A stretch of DNA of 64,000 nt. Origin: Brachionus plicatilis (taxonomy: Eukaryota > Rotifera > Eurotatoria > Ploima > Brachionidae). The translations under genes were made by a program, and so were the position numbers. Positions 31,792 to 42,783 of the stretch are shown in pieces. The notes beneath the pieces are model-generated. The model worked only from the letters and a program-made list of their open reading frames with translations. It was not told where the DNA came from and searched no databases. Where the stretch lies: contig QEOQ01000106.1 in assembly GCA_010279815.1 (NCBI GenBank), positions 94,348 to 158,347 of the forward strand, given 5' to 3'. Each line of letters begins with the position of its first letter. Position 1 is the stretch's first letter.

Positions 31792-33894
31792 TCATTTATT
31801 TGATCTGGTTCTTTTAGAGATAGGGCTGAGACCATCAACGTCCTTTTCTATTCCTCTTTTAGGCTTATCTAAATTAAAAAAACCCAGTTTTTTTTTGCTG
31901 TTTTTAGGTCTACCTACACGGTTAACCACTTTGTTAACTTTTATTTCTGGTGACAGATCAAAATCGGTTTGGTCAATCAAATCAATTGTCTCATCATTAA
32001 AACTTAAAGTTCTATCCTCGCTCTCTAAAAAATCTTTTTTTTTAAAAATTACACTTTTTGAAATACTAATATTTCGATGCGGCGATTCTTTGAGCATATA
32101 ATTGAACATTTGACTAGAACTTGGAGTTGATTGATTGCAAAGCGAGTGACCACTTTCTTCTCTGTGTGTATTGTTTTGCAATGAATGCAAAAAGTTTTCT
32201 AATTTCATTTGTTGATTGTTAAATTCACTCTCGCCAGAAGAACACATAACATTCGTTAAATCTTCAAAAATATTTTTAAGTTTTCTAAATTTTTGTTCTG
32301 GTGTACTTGGTCGGATACAGTCTTTAGTCCAATCCAATAAAGGCTTTTGAGAACTTACAATTGATTGAGATTCAGTTAATGGATTGATTTCACTAGACCG
32401 TGAAAGTTTCAAATAACGCTTATGAAACCACGGTTTCAGTAAAATATTGAATTCACAAATAAACAAACTGTGTCGACAAGGGAGCATATAATTTAGAGTA
32501 AAATCACATTCACATTTTACTAAATTATCTAGATCGACTTGAACATGATAAACTTCTGAATCCGACTCAATCTTGAAATCGTTTTCACCCGAACGTTTAT
32601 AATTATAACTCTTTTTTCTCATTAAGTCGTATTGTTTTAAAATTAAATCAGCCGCAGTGTCTTCTAATTTTGAAATCAATTCATTTACGATTGATGAACT
32701 AGAAGTCCTTGAAACTCTCGTCTTTATCCGATTCAAATTGTTTTGAATATCCTTATGGAGAAATTCTTTTGTAATGGTCATCAACTCTACAATACACTCT
32801 GTTAGATGAGATTGAGGTTTAATCGATATTTTTATATTATTATTATAGCTCTCCAAATGGTTATTAGTGTGGGTACCAAGCGTTGGTAATTTTTGTCTAA
32901 AATACCTGACCCATAACTTTTGACAACTGTGCCAGTTTTTTTCAAAATAGGATAAAAAATCTTTAAATTTTTTGGCACGTTCTCTTAGTTCGGTATAATT
33001 GTCATTATATTCCTGTTCGTTTAAAGCGTAAATCATTCCATGTATTGATTCCATGAAATCATTTTTTAGACACTGACTAGCAACCAACTTCCCAACGACA
33101 GATTTTAAGTATTTGACAACATGAAAAACGCACAATAGAGTTACAGAATTTGGAAAAAAATTCGGAATTAGATATAAATTACTTAAATCTTTATCGACCA
33201 TTACGAGTTTGACAAACTCTACATTGTTGTATTCGACGAACGTTTTGTAAAAAAATTCTAAGTTTTCGTTGGTTTCATTTTTCATCAAGCAGTAAGCAAC
33301 TGGTCTACCATGACAATTACTATCTTGAACCAGTAACACATAAAGCAAATAGTTTTCTACGTTCAACTTAAATGTACCATCGATATGGACAATAGTATCG
33401 TAATTCTTAAACCAGTCAGCTTGAAAATTTGTTTGAATGTATAAACATTTTAATTGACTATCTTCATCCAAACAAAAAACAACTTGGTTGTCAATGTCTT
33501 CGTTTTTTAATTTCTCGATTAAATTTTTTATTTTTTTACCCTCGTCGTTTACATAATTGTTTTGTTTGTTAACAATTTTAGCCTTTAAATTGTAAATGTC
33601 GTAGCTAGTAATTGCCTTATTTGTGCTCACTGTGATATGTCTTTTTAACTTTCGATGAACAGGATCGACGGCCAACAATTTCTCGACTTCTTTTTGCTCA
33701 TTATCGTCTAGTCGTCGGTTCTTTGGGTAGCTACAAAATACTTCTGGTCCAATTAAATGATTGTGTTTTAACTCATAATTACATACGTACATATTTCGAT
33801 TTAAAATATCAGCTTTAATATGTATCTTAAAAGGGCAGTTAGTAGCATAGACCTTTTGATGTAACTCTAGCACGGTGTTCACCATAATGTACAC
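31792..33894 (-). CDS. MULE (Mutator-like) transposase, main frame
   Basis: 700-residue frame of a DDE transposase. CPFKIHIKAD..CNYELKHNH (20-46) is the second half of a FAR1/FLYWCH-like zinc finger. The MULE core has Asp172 in HIDGTFK, Asp234 in VMVDKD, the C-x2-H motif CVFH (255-258) and Glu348 in NNHLESYNN, so all three catalytic acids are present. A SWIM zinc finger follows (Cys461, Cys463, Cys473, His475). The C terminus is disordered and ends with an AT-hook-like GRPKNSKKK (661-669) and basic residues. The first ~20 codons overlap, in another frame, the upstream frame at 33839-34090 that carries the first half of the zinc finger. The real protein would therefore need a frameshift, or this copy is mutated. 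Confidence 0.9.
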   Translation of the reverse strand: MYIMVNTVLELHQKVYATNCPFKIHIKADILNRNMYVCNYELKHNHLIGPEVFCSYPKNRRLDDNEQKEVEKLLAVDPVHRKLKRHITVSTNKAITSYDIYNLKAKIVNKQNNYVNDEGKKIKNLIEKLKNEDIDNQVVFCLDEDSQLKCLYIQTNFQADWFKNYDTIVHIDGTFKLNVENYLLYVLLVQDSNCHGRPVAYCLMKNETNENLEFFYKTFVEYNNVEFVKLVMVDKDLSNLYLIPNFFPNSVTLLCVFHVVKYLKSVVGKLVASQCLKNDFMESIHGMIYALNEQEYNDNYTELRERAKKFKDFLSYFEKNWHSCQKLWVRYFRQKLPTLGTHTNNHLESYNNNIKISIKPQSHLTECIVELMTITKEFLHKDIQNNLNRIKTRVSRTSSSSIVNELISKLEDTAADLILKQYDLMRKKSYNYKRSGENDFKIESDSEVYHVQVDLDNLVKCECDFTLNYMLPCRHSLFICEFNILLKPWFHKRYLKLSRSSEINPLTESQSIVSSQKPLLDWTKDCIRPSTPEQKFRKLKNIFEDLTNVMCSSGESEFNNQQMKLENFLHSLQNNTHREESGHSLCNQSTPSSSQMFNYMLKESPHRNISISKSVIFKKKDFLESEDRTLSFNDETIDLIDQTDFDLSPEIKVNKVVNRVGRPKNSKKKLGFFNLDKPKRGIEKDVDGLSPISKRTRSNK

Positions 33895-34090
33895 AAGTAA
33901 AATAGACGCTGGAATATATTAACAATTTGGAGACTTCATCATCGAGTTTAAGGCGGTTTGAAGTACGAGTCTTAATAGGTACGTAGTTAAGATCACACCA
34001 CTTATCGAGTTCATTTTTCAAATGTTGGAAAGATTCGAATTTTTCGTCAAAAAAATCCAAATTTTTGTATTCAACATCAAATTCATCCAT
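33839..34090 (-). CDS. MULE transposase N-terminal frame (frameshifted)
   Basis: 83 residues from a genuine ATG (MDEFDVEYKNLDFF..) next to the right terminal repeat. It reaches YFTCVHYGEHRARVTSKG, the Cys-containing first half of a FAR1/FLYWCH-type zinc finger. It then runs out of frame and stops, while the other half continues in the overlapping main frame (31792-33894). The junction lies near an AAAAGG run. This looks like one single-base frameshift in an otherwise intact gene; programmed frameshifting is a less likely alternative. Confidence 0.75.
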   Translation of the reverse strand: MDEFDVEYKNLDFFDEKFESFQHLKNELDKWCDLNYVPIKTRTSNRLKLDDEVSKLLIYSSVYFTCVHYGEHRARVTSKGLCY

Positions 34091-34293
34091 TGTTAAATTA
34101 TGAATTATTTTTATTATTTTTCAAAAATTTAAGATTTTTTAAGTTAAACATTTCAAAAATAAGCATGGTTTTTTTGTCGGATATACATAGTGTGTCAATA
34201 AAATAATTTATTGCAACAAAGTGTGTCATTAAAATAATTTATTGCAACAAAGTGTGTCATTAAATAATTTATTGCAACACTATGTGTCAATAG

Positions 34294-35913
34294 ACACTTC
34301 GTTTTAACAAATAAATTTCAAATTTTCAAATTTTTATTTTTTTAAATTAGAATATAAATTATTTATTTAAAAATAATAAAAAAATATTTCGATTAATTTT
34401 TATCTCTGTTCTTGTAAATTTCAATTTGAAGTTTATTTCTTGATTAAAACTGAAAATCTGCATTTGATGTTATTTTTTGTTAGTTTTTCCTTTATTTTAG
34501 ATTTTTGTTTTGTAACTCTGCATTTAGACCAAATTCGGATTTAACAAAACAAAAATACTTGGTGGTTTTTTCAACCATTTTTGTTACTTCTTTTTTTTAT
34601 TTTTGTTCGATAAATATAATCATTTTTGACAAATCTTTTTTAAATCAAATCTAAAATCATAAATATTAAAATTAAGATTATTTTTGTTGGAACAAAATTT
34701 TTTTATGATGGAAAAAAATGAAATAAAAAGGGTCTTAAGTCACGTCTAAGTGCGGACTTTTTAAAATTTTTTTTTTAAATTAAAATCCGGAGTTAAAAAA
34801 AAATTAAAGCCTTTGAGTTGGATTGTAATTTGGGAATTTAAGCAACTCTAAAAAAAACCTCTGGTTTTAATAAAATGGCCGACAAATTGGGTTCTCTTTA
34901 ACATGTTTTTAAACCCTGACTTCTTTGCAAGGGTACACAGTAAATGCAAATAATTCATAATTTTTTTGCCCACAAATTACCTGGCTTAATTGAATTTTCA
35001 GATTCAGACTTTAATATTTTTTTGACTTTGGCGAATATTATTATTTGAAATAAAAAGTAATGAAATTTCAAGTTAAAATCATGATTTTACTTCTTGCCTT
35101 AAAAAAATCTGAAATTAAGTTTTAAAAATATTTTTCAAAAATAAAATACAAAATAAAAGTAATTGTATTCGAGTGAAAATGGGCAAATTGAAGTTTCAGA
35201 TCAAATTTTAAGAACAAAACGATCATTTAAAATTTTAAAACTTAAATAATCTAATGATTTTAATAATTTCTAAGAAATAAATACTAAACATTACTAGACA
35301 TGTTATGTCTAATAATGGCTCATTATCAAATTAACATTAAAATGATTGATCTCTGATTTATTTAACAAAAACAATCAATAATTTAAATAATTCAGGTTAA
35401 GTTAATTCAAATATTCAAATTTGTCACTTTTATATCGATTCATTCAAACTGAAATAATTTTATTTTTCTACTTTAATAAATTTTAAATTTTAAAACATTT
35501 AATTTTTTTGTCTTTCAAACTAAGTTTTCACTAAAATCAATTAAAATATTTAAACCTATTAAAGTTAAAAAAAAAGGGATATTTTAAATTTTAAAATTTA
35601 AAATATGAAAATAAACTTGACATGACAGGTCAAGTAATTGCTTTTGAAAAATTTATTTTTTTCTCTATTATTTAAAAAAATATTACAATTTATATTTTGA
35701 TATTTTGATTTTTATCTCAAACTTCAATTTGCCCGAAAATGTGATAATTTAAATTTTTTTAAAATAAAACAATCTCTATTCTTCAATATCTTAAATAAAA
35801 AGTATTTTGAATTGGTTTTAAATCATTTATTTCAATGTTAATAAATTATTTGTTGACAAAAACACTTCTAAATAAAATAAGATAACCGGTTAAAATATTA
35901 AAAGTACTGGAGC
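34294..35913. other. Intergenic, AT-rich
   Basis: No gene supported. At 34740-34850 there are fragments resembling hAT-like ends (GTGCGGACTTTTT, AATTTAAGCAACTCT). Confidence 0.4.
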
Positions 35914-38900
35914 CTAATAATCATCATCATCTTCTTCATTGATAAATGACCTTTCCATATTGCCAGATAGTATATCATTCTGGAAAATATCTTTGAATAT
36001 ATTTGTGACATCAATATTGTCCTCCTGTTCACTGGAACCTCTTCGAATGTACCTACAATTTTTAATGGCATCCAATGTTTCGTCCAGCTTTGGCAATGAG
36101 TATCTTCGCTTCAAGTGGCCATTTGGCAGATAAAAGTGTGGATCTAGTTTAAATTTTTCCATAGCTACATTTGAATGGCGATAAAGTGTTGGAATTTCAA
36201 GCTGATTTAGTTCAACTTTGCCGAACGATACTTGGCGCTTCTTTTCGTCTTCGTGTTTCCTTATCTTTGGAAGGCGAGTACTTGAGCTCGGCAAATAGCT
36301 TGACCTGCGTTGAGAATTCGATGTCAAGTTAGACAGATTGGACAATGTGGTCGGATTAGTCAAGCCGCTTTTGACCGAATACTGAGTCCTTGCTGAATAG
36401 GCTTGGGATGCCTTTTGAGAAAAATCTAAATCGGACTTCAAAAAAGAGCCTGAACATAAAGATCTATGTTCTAGGTTATTTTCTTCAGGCAAATAATGCA
36501 ATGCACTTTTGATATTTTTTTTTTCATTATTAATGGTGTAAAAGGCACTTTTTGACAATGGTACACCTGAACTATCCAAAGAAAATTTTCTTTTATTCTC
36601 GACACTTTTTGGCAATTCAGGTGCTTGAAGAGAAGTTCGTCTTTTGTTCAAAACTTTGGAAAAATTGAACTCATCAAATCCACAATCATCATCTTTAATG
36701 TCCACATCATTGGTTTTTTCGTCGCAATACGTTTGTTCAGATTCATAGAATTTTCGCTCTGTTTCCAATGGTATCAGAGAGTCTTTAGATCTGTTTTGGT
36801 TTTTTAAAATGCCCAATTCTTTCATCTCTAAACTCATGTAGTAATAATCTTGTTCAATTGTTTGACGGGTCTTCTCCAATTTTTTAAGTGTTTTACTTTA
36901 CAAATTTTAATTTAAACATTTTAATATTGAAAAAAAGAAGTACATGGAAGTATTTAGTGTTTAGCTCAAAACTAAATCATCATCTTAAACCGATTCCTGA
37001 GATTCTTTGTAACAGGTGATCTTAAGAGGAGCAAGAAAAATTTTTTCATTTTTTTTACTATCATGTTTATATAAAAAAGTCCATTTTTTGATCTAATAAA
37101 TAACTCAAAATTGAAAAAAGTAAACAAAAAAGTTTTTTAAAATATTTTTTTGTTTCAGAATCTGTACATACAAATATTCTAGTCCTGAATTATTAATTCT
37201 TTATAAACCAAATGATTAAAGATCATTTAGAACATAAATGAAAAACTAATAATAGATTTTTTTTTTTCAAATTTTATGCCAATCTAGAATTTAGTTTAAA
37301 ATTTTTGCAAGTCTTTATTTTCAACTAAAATACTTTAAATAAGCAAAACAAAATATTGAAGTTGAATTTATGGTTCTTATGAAAATTTACAAAGTTGTTT
37401 AGGATTCAATTTTAATGGAGTTGTAAATATTTGACAACCCTCATCCCATTAATTTTTTGACAGAATTAAATTATCTCAAATGACAAGAGCTATATTTAAA
37501 TTTAAAAATTGTTTTATTTGACTCAAAAACTCATTTTGTCCTTTTAATTTTCTTTAAGACTGATATCAATTAAAGTATTTAAAGGATAAAAATAATTCTG
37601 CTGAAAAATTGCTTCAGATCCATTTCACTTAGCTGACTTTTCTTCCTTAAAAATTCACTTTTAAAATATAATCAGAGTTTTGATCAAGTCACAAAGCGAG
37701 CATGCTAATCAATATTAAATTAAGTTAAAATTGAATAGATCTCTGATACCATTTGAATTTATTTAAGAGAGTATTTTATAAATTTCTTTTAAACTTATCG
37801 AAAAAAATGCAAATTTTAAGTAATTAAATAAAAAGATTCTGAAGAATAATTTAATGAATTCAGTTTCAAATTCAGAAAAATTTTTTTATTTTTTTAAATT
37901 TTAATTTTTTTTAAATTTTTTTTAAATCAAGTTTTCGTTTAATTATTTGATATCCTAATTATAATTAGGGAACGAGAAAATAATGCATAACACCAAATAA
38001 AAAAAAATATTTTTTTATTTAACTTCACCTTTTTTTTTTTAAAAATTAAAAGACTAACGCTTTGTTTCTTGATAAAACATTTAAACAAAGTTTAAAATTT
38101 TAGCTTACCAACTTATTTATAGAAGCACGTCAAGTTAAATTGTTAAAAAATGTTAAACAGTATTCTTAATAATTAAATTATAAAAAATTATCTTCTTGTC
38201 ATAAAAAGACTCTTCCAATGCCGATGTTTACATAAAAGTGAAAAAAAGTATAAATTTAAATTTTTAAATTAAACAAAAAAAAATGATTTTAATTTTTAGA
38301 TCGTGATAAGATTTTTATTAAAAGTAAAAATCCTATATCAAAAATCAGATTTTCTAGGTTCATTTGAATTGCTTATTTTAATTTGTCAATTTAAAATAAA
38401 TCTTTAAATTCAATCAACTTTTTTTTAAATATTTTTATAGAGCAGATATTTTTAGCACTATTCTAATAAAATTTAACAAAAATATTTAATAAAAAAGAAA
38501 CCTTTAAAAAAACAAATATTTATTTTCAAATAAATCTATTACCATTAAAAAATGGACAAGTAAATCAACAAGAAATTATTTCAGTTTATTTAAATTATCT
38601 TTTCTAATTTTGAGTCCAAAGTGAGTCAAATGAAAACAAAAAAAATGCAGATCTATTTTTAAGCAGCTATCAACAAAGCTTTGAAAAAAATGTTGCCATC
38701 ATTAATTTACAATCATCTAAGATTCTATCTTCTTCAAAATTGATTTAAATCTGCTGAAGAAAATTTTGTTATATGAAAACGCTCAAATGAAAAATTGAAA
38801 TTCTGTTCGTGTCCAAAAAAGTGTGAAAAAAAATTTCTTTTTTGATAATTTTTAAATCGGTTTAATCAATAAATATTTAAATTAATATCAAATTAGTTAT

Positions 38901-39422
38901 TCTTATAAAATTTTTGCCTTTAATCAATAAAATATTTTTCGCAGAATGCATACAAAATTTAATAGAATAATCACCAAACTAACCAAACACGTTTAATAAT
39001 TCCTTATTTTATCTTTATTTATTTTTATTATTTTTAATTGTTAACTGGATATTTTTTATGGTTTATTTTTTTTATAAACTGTAATCTTTTATTTTTTTAA
39101 ATGACAAGTTAACGATCCTTGATAGATACTAAATTAAGCATAACAATTTTCTGGCAAAATAATCTATTAGCAATTCTCCAGACAAATCTTAATTATTTGT
39201 GTTCTTTTTTAATATCTTTTTATCGAAATTAAATAAAAAATTTATTACAAAGAAATTTAAAAGATAATCTTTGTAAAAAACATAAAAAATGACTTACTGT
39301 AATTTTTCGGCGTATCCTTTATGGCCGTAGAGCAGTTCCTTGAGGAGTTTTTCTTCAACATGATTTCGGCTTCTTAGGCGTTGCGTATTCTTGTAAATTT
39401 CATTAAATAAAAAATTATCCAT
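35914..39422 (-). CDS. Uncharacterised 368-aa coiled-coil/disordered protein (2 exons)
   Basis: Exon 1 (39422-39298) starts MDNFLFNEIYKNTQRLRSRN and ends at a consensus GTAAGT donor in phase 2. Exon 2 (36895-35914) starts after TGTAAAG with the one base needed, and the two join in frame. Residues ~5-75 are charged and helical (..HVEEKLLKELL..TLKKLEKTRQTIEQ), a probable coiled coil. The middle (100-240) is Ser/Lys-rich and disordered. A compact block follows: RQVSFGKVELNQLEIPTLYR, then YLPNGHLKRRYSLPKLDE. The end is acidic (EEDDDDY). There is no signal peptide or membrane segment, so it is cytosolic, nuclear or cytoskeletal. I do not recognise the family; the layout faintly recalls CCDC190-type proteins, but that is not evidence. 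The intron is 2.4 kb, the longest in the window. Confidence 0.75.
36896..39297 (-). other. 2.4-kb intron of the 368-aa gene
   Basis: Bounded by a GTAAGT donor (39297-39292, minus) and TGTAAAG acceptor. Contents are A/T-rich with no recognisable element or coding sequence. Confidence 0.65.
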
Positions 39423-40089
39423 TTTCTTTTTCAAATTAAATTGTTGTTGTTTTAGATTTTGTTAAGGCAAAATTTTTTAAATCATTTTCTAGGTACTCTG
39501 CTAATTTAATGATACCAATCTAAAAGAAGCTCATTTGAATTTTTATTTGAAAAAAAAATAAATCTTTTAAAAAAATAAACATCGAAAACATTATTAAAGA
39601 TTCCTTTTTGGACAATGAGCAAAAGAAAGCCCCTAGGTCTTTAAATTGCACAATTGGCAAAGCAATAGCCGCCAGAATTTTAGTAATTTTATACCAAACA
39701 AATGTCATTCATTCAAATTTAAGAAATAACTGTTAACTTTTTCTTTTAAAAGCTAAATTGCCTCAAAAAAGCTTTTTTTTCCAAAGCAGTTATGTAACAA
39801 ACGGTTGTTTTTGTTTTTTTTAATTTTCAAGTTGGGTATTTTTGAATAAATGTTTGAGTTAATTGAAAATTTATTGCTTTTTATCGAAATTATTGCGCAA
39901 CTTGTTATTGTTATGATTTGACTATGAGGTTTTCTTTTAGTAAGAAGAAAATAATGTTCTTGATTTAGAGAAATCGAAAAAATATCAAAAATATTTAAAT
40001 TTAGCTTTTATTTTTTTAAATTTCTAAAAAAGTTGATTATGTTGATTGAAGACTGTTGTTTAAAAAAAATTGCTAAAATGATTCAGCAT
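39423..40089. other. Intergenic, AT-rich
   Basis: Upstream flank of the 368-aa gene and downstream flank of the small secreted gene. No further feature seen. Confidence 0.4.
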
Positions 40090-40299
40090 TTACTTATTGT
40101 TTAAAATAAAAAAAAAAATATTCAACAAAATTTTCCATAGACCAGAATGACCGTGGACAGATTTTTCTTGCAAATTTGCCATCACTTGGTTGATGAAATT
40201 TTGAATCATATTTTCAACTTGTTGAACCACTTGAACTTGTTGGCTTCCATTCACATAAGATACTAACATGCAGATGAAAAGTGTGATAATCAATTTCAT
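40090..40299 (-). CDS. Small secreted peptide, 69 aa
   Basis: Begins with a good signal peptide (MKLIITLFICMLVSYVNG, cleavage after Gly18). The mature peptide is Gln/Val/Asn-rich (SQQVQVVQQVENMIQNFINQ..) and likely amphipathic. It then has HGHSGLWKILLNIFFFILNN, ending with a second hydrophobic stretch. No cysteines, so it is not a disulfide peptide. Its size and amphipathic nature could fit a secreted effector or hormone precursor, but no dibasic processing sites are seen. A TATA box sits ~55-60 bases upstream. No family recognised; the last residues might be intron read-through. Confidence 0.5.
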   Translation of the reverse strand: MKLIITLFICMLVSYVNGSQQVQVVQQVENMIQNFINQVMANLQEKSVHGHSGLWKILLNIFFFILNNK

Positions 40300-40350
40300 T
40301 TTTATCTCATTTAGTCTAACTCTATATCAAAATTTAAACTAAATTTACAA

Positions 40351-40362
40351 GTTTATATAAAA
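40351..40362 (-). promoter_or_regulatory. TATA box of the 69-aa secreted peptide gene
   Basis: On the minus strand the sequence reads TTTTATATAAAC about 52-63 bases before the ATG. Confidence 0.45.
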
Positions 40363-41754
40363 AATTTTCCAGTGATAAAATGACATGTTTTTTTGATCAC
40401 CTCTTAAAATTGTTTTAGAAAACATTCAAGTTCATTTTTAAATCATTCAATTTAAATTGATAAAAATAAGCAAAAAATTTTTTTCCTGGGAGAAAAATGT
40501 TCTGCCAAGCGAACATTTATTGATCATCTTTTAAATAAATGTTGATTTGGCAAAAGTTGAATTTTTTAAAAATTTTTCTATAAAGTCAATTTTCAAGCTA
40601 AAAAATTCTTAATTTTAATTGAGCTAAGAATGTTATATGGTAATTGAGAATAAAAATTTTTAGGTTTTTTTTTATATAACCGCCATGAATTTTATATTCA
40701 ATTTTTGATTAAACTAAATTAAAGTGTAATGCCTTAAATCAAATATAAAAGGTTTTAGAATTAGTAATTGTTAGTTAAGTTTATTTGTATTAAGTTTAAT
40801 TAAAAACAAGATTTTTTATTTATCACAATTTGAAATATTCTCACTTTAAATTTTGTAAATGAAATTTGGGACTTCTTATAAAGAAACTCTTTTTGCATTC
40901 ATAAAAAAATTATTAAATTAATTCGATTAAGTTAGTTAGAGCTTATTTTTTATTTTCAGTAAAAAATAAAAGGTTTAATGAAGCTAGAAAGATAATCAAA
41001 ACAAATGTTGAAAACAACTATAAGAAAATGTTTTAAGTTAACTATCATTTTAGGTCATTATCTTTTTATTGCATTTATTGTTTTGAGTTCATTTTAAGTA
41101 TAATTTTGTATCAAGCAAATATTATTTTAAAGAAATTAAAATAATTTATATTGAAAAATGACCCTGTTTATTTTTTTTAAAACTCGGTCTGTTTTTATTT
41201 TGGATGATGGAAAAAAAGTCGATGGAAATTCTTTTTATTTGTAATTTTTGGCTTAAATATCAAGAATATAAAAAATTAAAAACATTTTCAATTTCTTTTT
41301 CTTTTTTTTTTTCTCTGACAATTCAAAATAAAACTCAATTTTAACTTAATAAAGGATATTTTTAAATCTTTAATTAATATTTTTATTATATCATTAAAAA
41401 GCCATGAAGGGGAATAAACTAAAAAAAAAGCTTAAATTCAAAATTCAAAATTCAAAATTCAAAATTCAAAATCTTAAAATTTAATAATTGATTTAAAAAA
41501 CTGCATTAAAAAATACTAACATCTGAATCTTCATAATTTTTTTCTTAAATAACTTTATAAAAACAAATAGAAAAAAAATAAACAATTCTTATGAGTGAAT
41601 ATATTATAATGACTTAACTTTTATTTCCTTTTCAGTTAAATAATCAATACAATGCATAACATTTTTGATTGATGATTAAAATCTCCTTTCTTTTCCAATT
41701 TAAAAGCCATAAATAATTCTTGAATAAATAACTTTCAAGTTTCTTCCTTTAAAA
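40363..41754. other. Intergenic with a short AAAATTC microsatellite
   Basis: Otherwise empty A/T-rich sequence. At 41434-41472 the 7-mer AAAATTC is repeated about five times in tandem. Confidence 0.5.
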
Positions 41755-42409
41755 TATGAAAGAATAATTTTGCTAAAAAATACTGAAATTAAAATTTTAA
41801 AAATATAAAAATAAATTTATTGATCAAAAACTAAAACAAAATTAAATTTAAAAATCAATTTCTTCTTAAACCAAAGGTCCGAACAGTAAACTGGCCGGCT
41901 CGTTTTCAGCACATGTGAAAAAATTCTTGCCAAATTCAGCAAACTCTTCTTTTGAAACTGATCCAGTTCCCTTTGAATCAATCGATTCGAATACTTTTTT
42001 GGCAAGAGCTTCATCGTTCACATTCAAGGCTTTGAAAAATTTGGTATATTTTTCTTTGTTAAGTGAACCACTCTTGTCTGAATCGATGGCATCAAAAATT
42101 TGTGGCAACAATGACTTTAAATCTTGTCTCTTGGCCTCATCGGCAACCATATCCTTTAAATAATTGGTCATTTTAGCAAGGTTAACTGTGCCAGCATTAT
42201 CAGTATCAGCTGGAGCAAAGAAAGCAGTCCACAAAAAGTCAAGTCTAGCTCTAAGTTGTTTTTCGCCTTCAGCATCTAAACTTCTAGATGCCAACAATTT
42301 GTCAGCCCATCTTCCCAAATCAGCTTGGTCGAGCAGTCCATTTCCGTCAATGTCCAGTCTTGTAAACAAGGTGGCAATTTTTCTTTCCAACAATTTTTCG
42401 GCCATTTTT
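41755..42409. repeat. Left arm of a 0.65-kb palindrome (EF-hand gene A)
   Basis: Near-identical reverse complement of 42784-43436. The arm covers the whole coding region of gene A plus ~110 bases of 3' flank, ending at TGAAAG (41755). The arm stops right at the ATG-proximal AAAAATG, and the 374-bp spacer between arms is unrelated on its two sides. Confidence 0.93.
41866..42405 (-). CDS. Sarcoplasmic-type EF-hand calcium-binding protein, copy A
   Basis: 179 residues, intronless, four EF-hands at 18-29, 67-78, 108-119 and 143-154. The C-terminal FFTCAENEPASLLFGPL resembles the ..LFGPL end of invertebrate sarcoplasmic calcium-binding proteins, soluble muscle calcium buffers; calcium-regulated photoproteins share the fold and are the main alternative. 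Loop 1 (DIDGNGLLDQAD) is acceptable. Loops 2 and 3 end in Lys78 and Lys119 where a Glu should bind calcium in bidentate fashion, and loop 4 has Lys145 at a ligand position, so calcium binding is probably reduced. It differs from copies B and C at a few residues (Asn75 for Asp, Lys136 for Asn). It is head-to-head with copy B; TATA-like AATATAAATA lies ~60 bases upstream. Confidence 0.92.
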   Translation of the reverse strand: MAEKLLERKIATLFTRLDIDGNGLLDQADLGRWADKLLASRSLDAEGEKQLRARLDFLWTAFFAPADTDNAGTVNLAKMTNYLKDMVADEAKRQDLKSLLPQIFDAIDSDKSGSLNKEKYTKFFKALNVNDEALAKKVFESIDSKGTGSVSKEEFAEFGKNFFTCAENEPASLLFGPLV

Positions 42410-42783
42410 AGATTTAATTAATTTGTTTTTGTTTTTATAAAAATTTCTTCTTCAGGCTTTCTTTATTTATATTAAATCTACTCATTGATTATTAAATATA
42501 AAAAAATCAAAGGTAACTGATAATTTTAAGATAAATTAATGCAAAGATAAAAATTTTTGATCACAGCAAAAATAAATTTAATGTGCTTATTTTTTAAAAA
42601 GAAATAGAATATTCGTGAAATAAAAATCATCATTTTTTCTAAAAGATAATTTTAGAAAATCATTCAAATATATAGTAATTATCTTTTAGAAAGATAATAC
42701 CTTTGAATGACGCAAAAGCTTGTGTATAAATTTTGATAAAATATTAAGCTAAAAAAAATTAAAGATAAAAGTGTTAGGAAAAG
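42410..42783. promoter_or_regulatory. Shared divergent promoter region of EF-hand genes A and B
   Basis: 374 bp of non-repeated sequence between the two palindrome arms must contain both promoters. TATA-like boxes are AATATAAATA on the minus strand near 42463-42474 and TATAAAT at 42725-42731 on the plus strand, each ~60 bases from its ATG. The sides are not symmetric, so the two genes may be expressed differently. Confidence 0.5.

Larger units (their letters stand above)
31588..34293 (-). mobile_element. 2.7-kb MULE transposon with sub-repeated terminal inverted repeats
   Basis: The element begins CTATTGACACATAGTGTTGC and ends with the inverse. Each ~110-bp terminal inverted repeat is built from several tandem units of ~31-36 bp containing TTATTGACACACTATGTTAC followed by AATAAATT. 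The unit number and spacing are nearly mirrored at the two ends (31588-31690 and 34187-34293). The interior encodes a MULE transposase in two overlapping frames on the minus strand. No clear target duplication was found. Apart from the frameshift the element is well preserved, so insertion is probably young. Confidence 0.88.

Noticed and set aside
41915..42421. Frames antisense to the EF-hand genes (also at 42679-43278 and 49467-50122)
   Set aside because: They repeat at all three copies only because the sense genes are near-identical; they have no domain.
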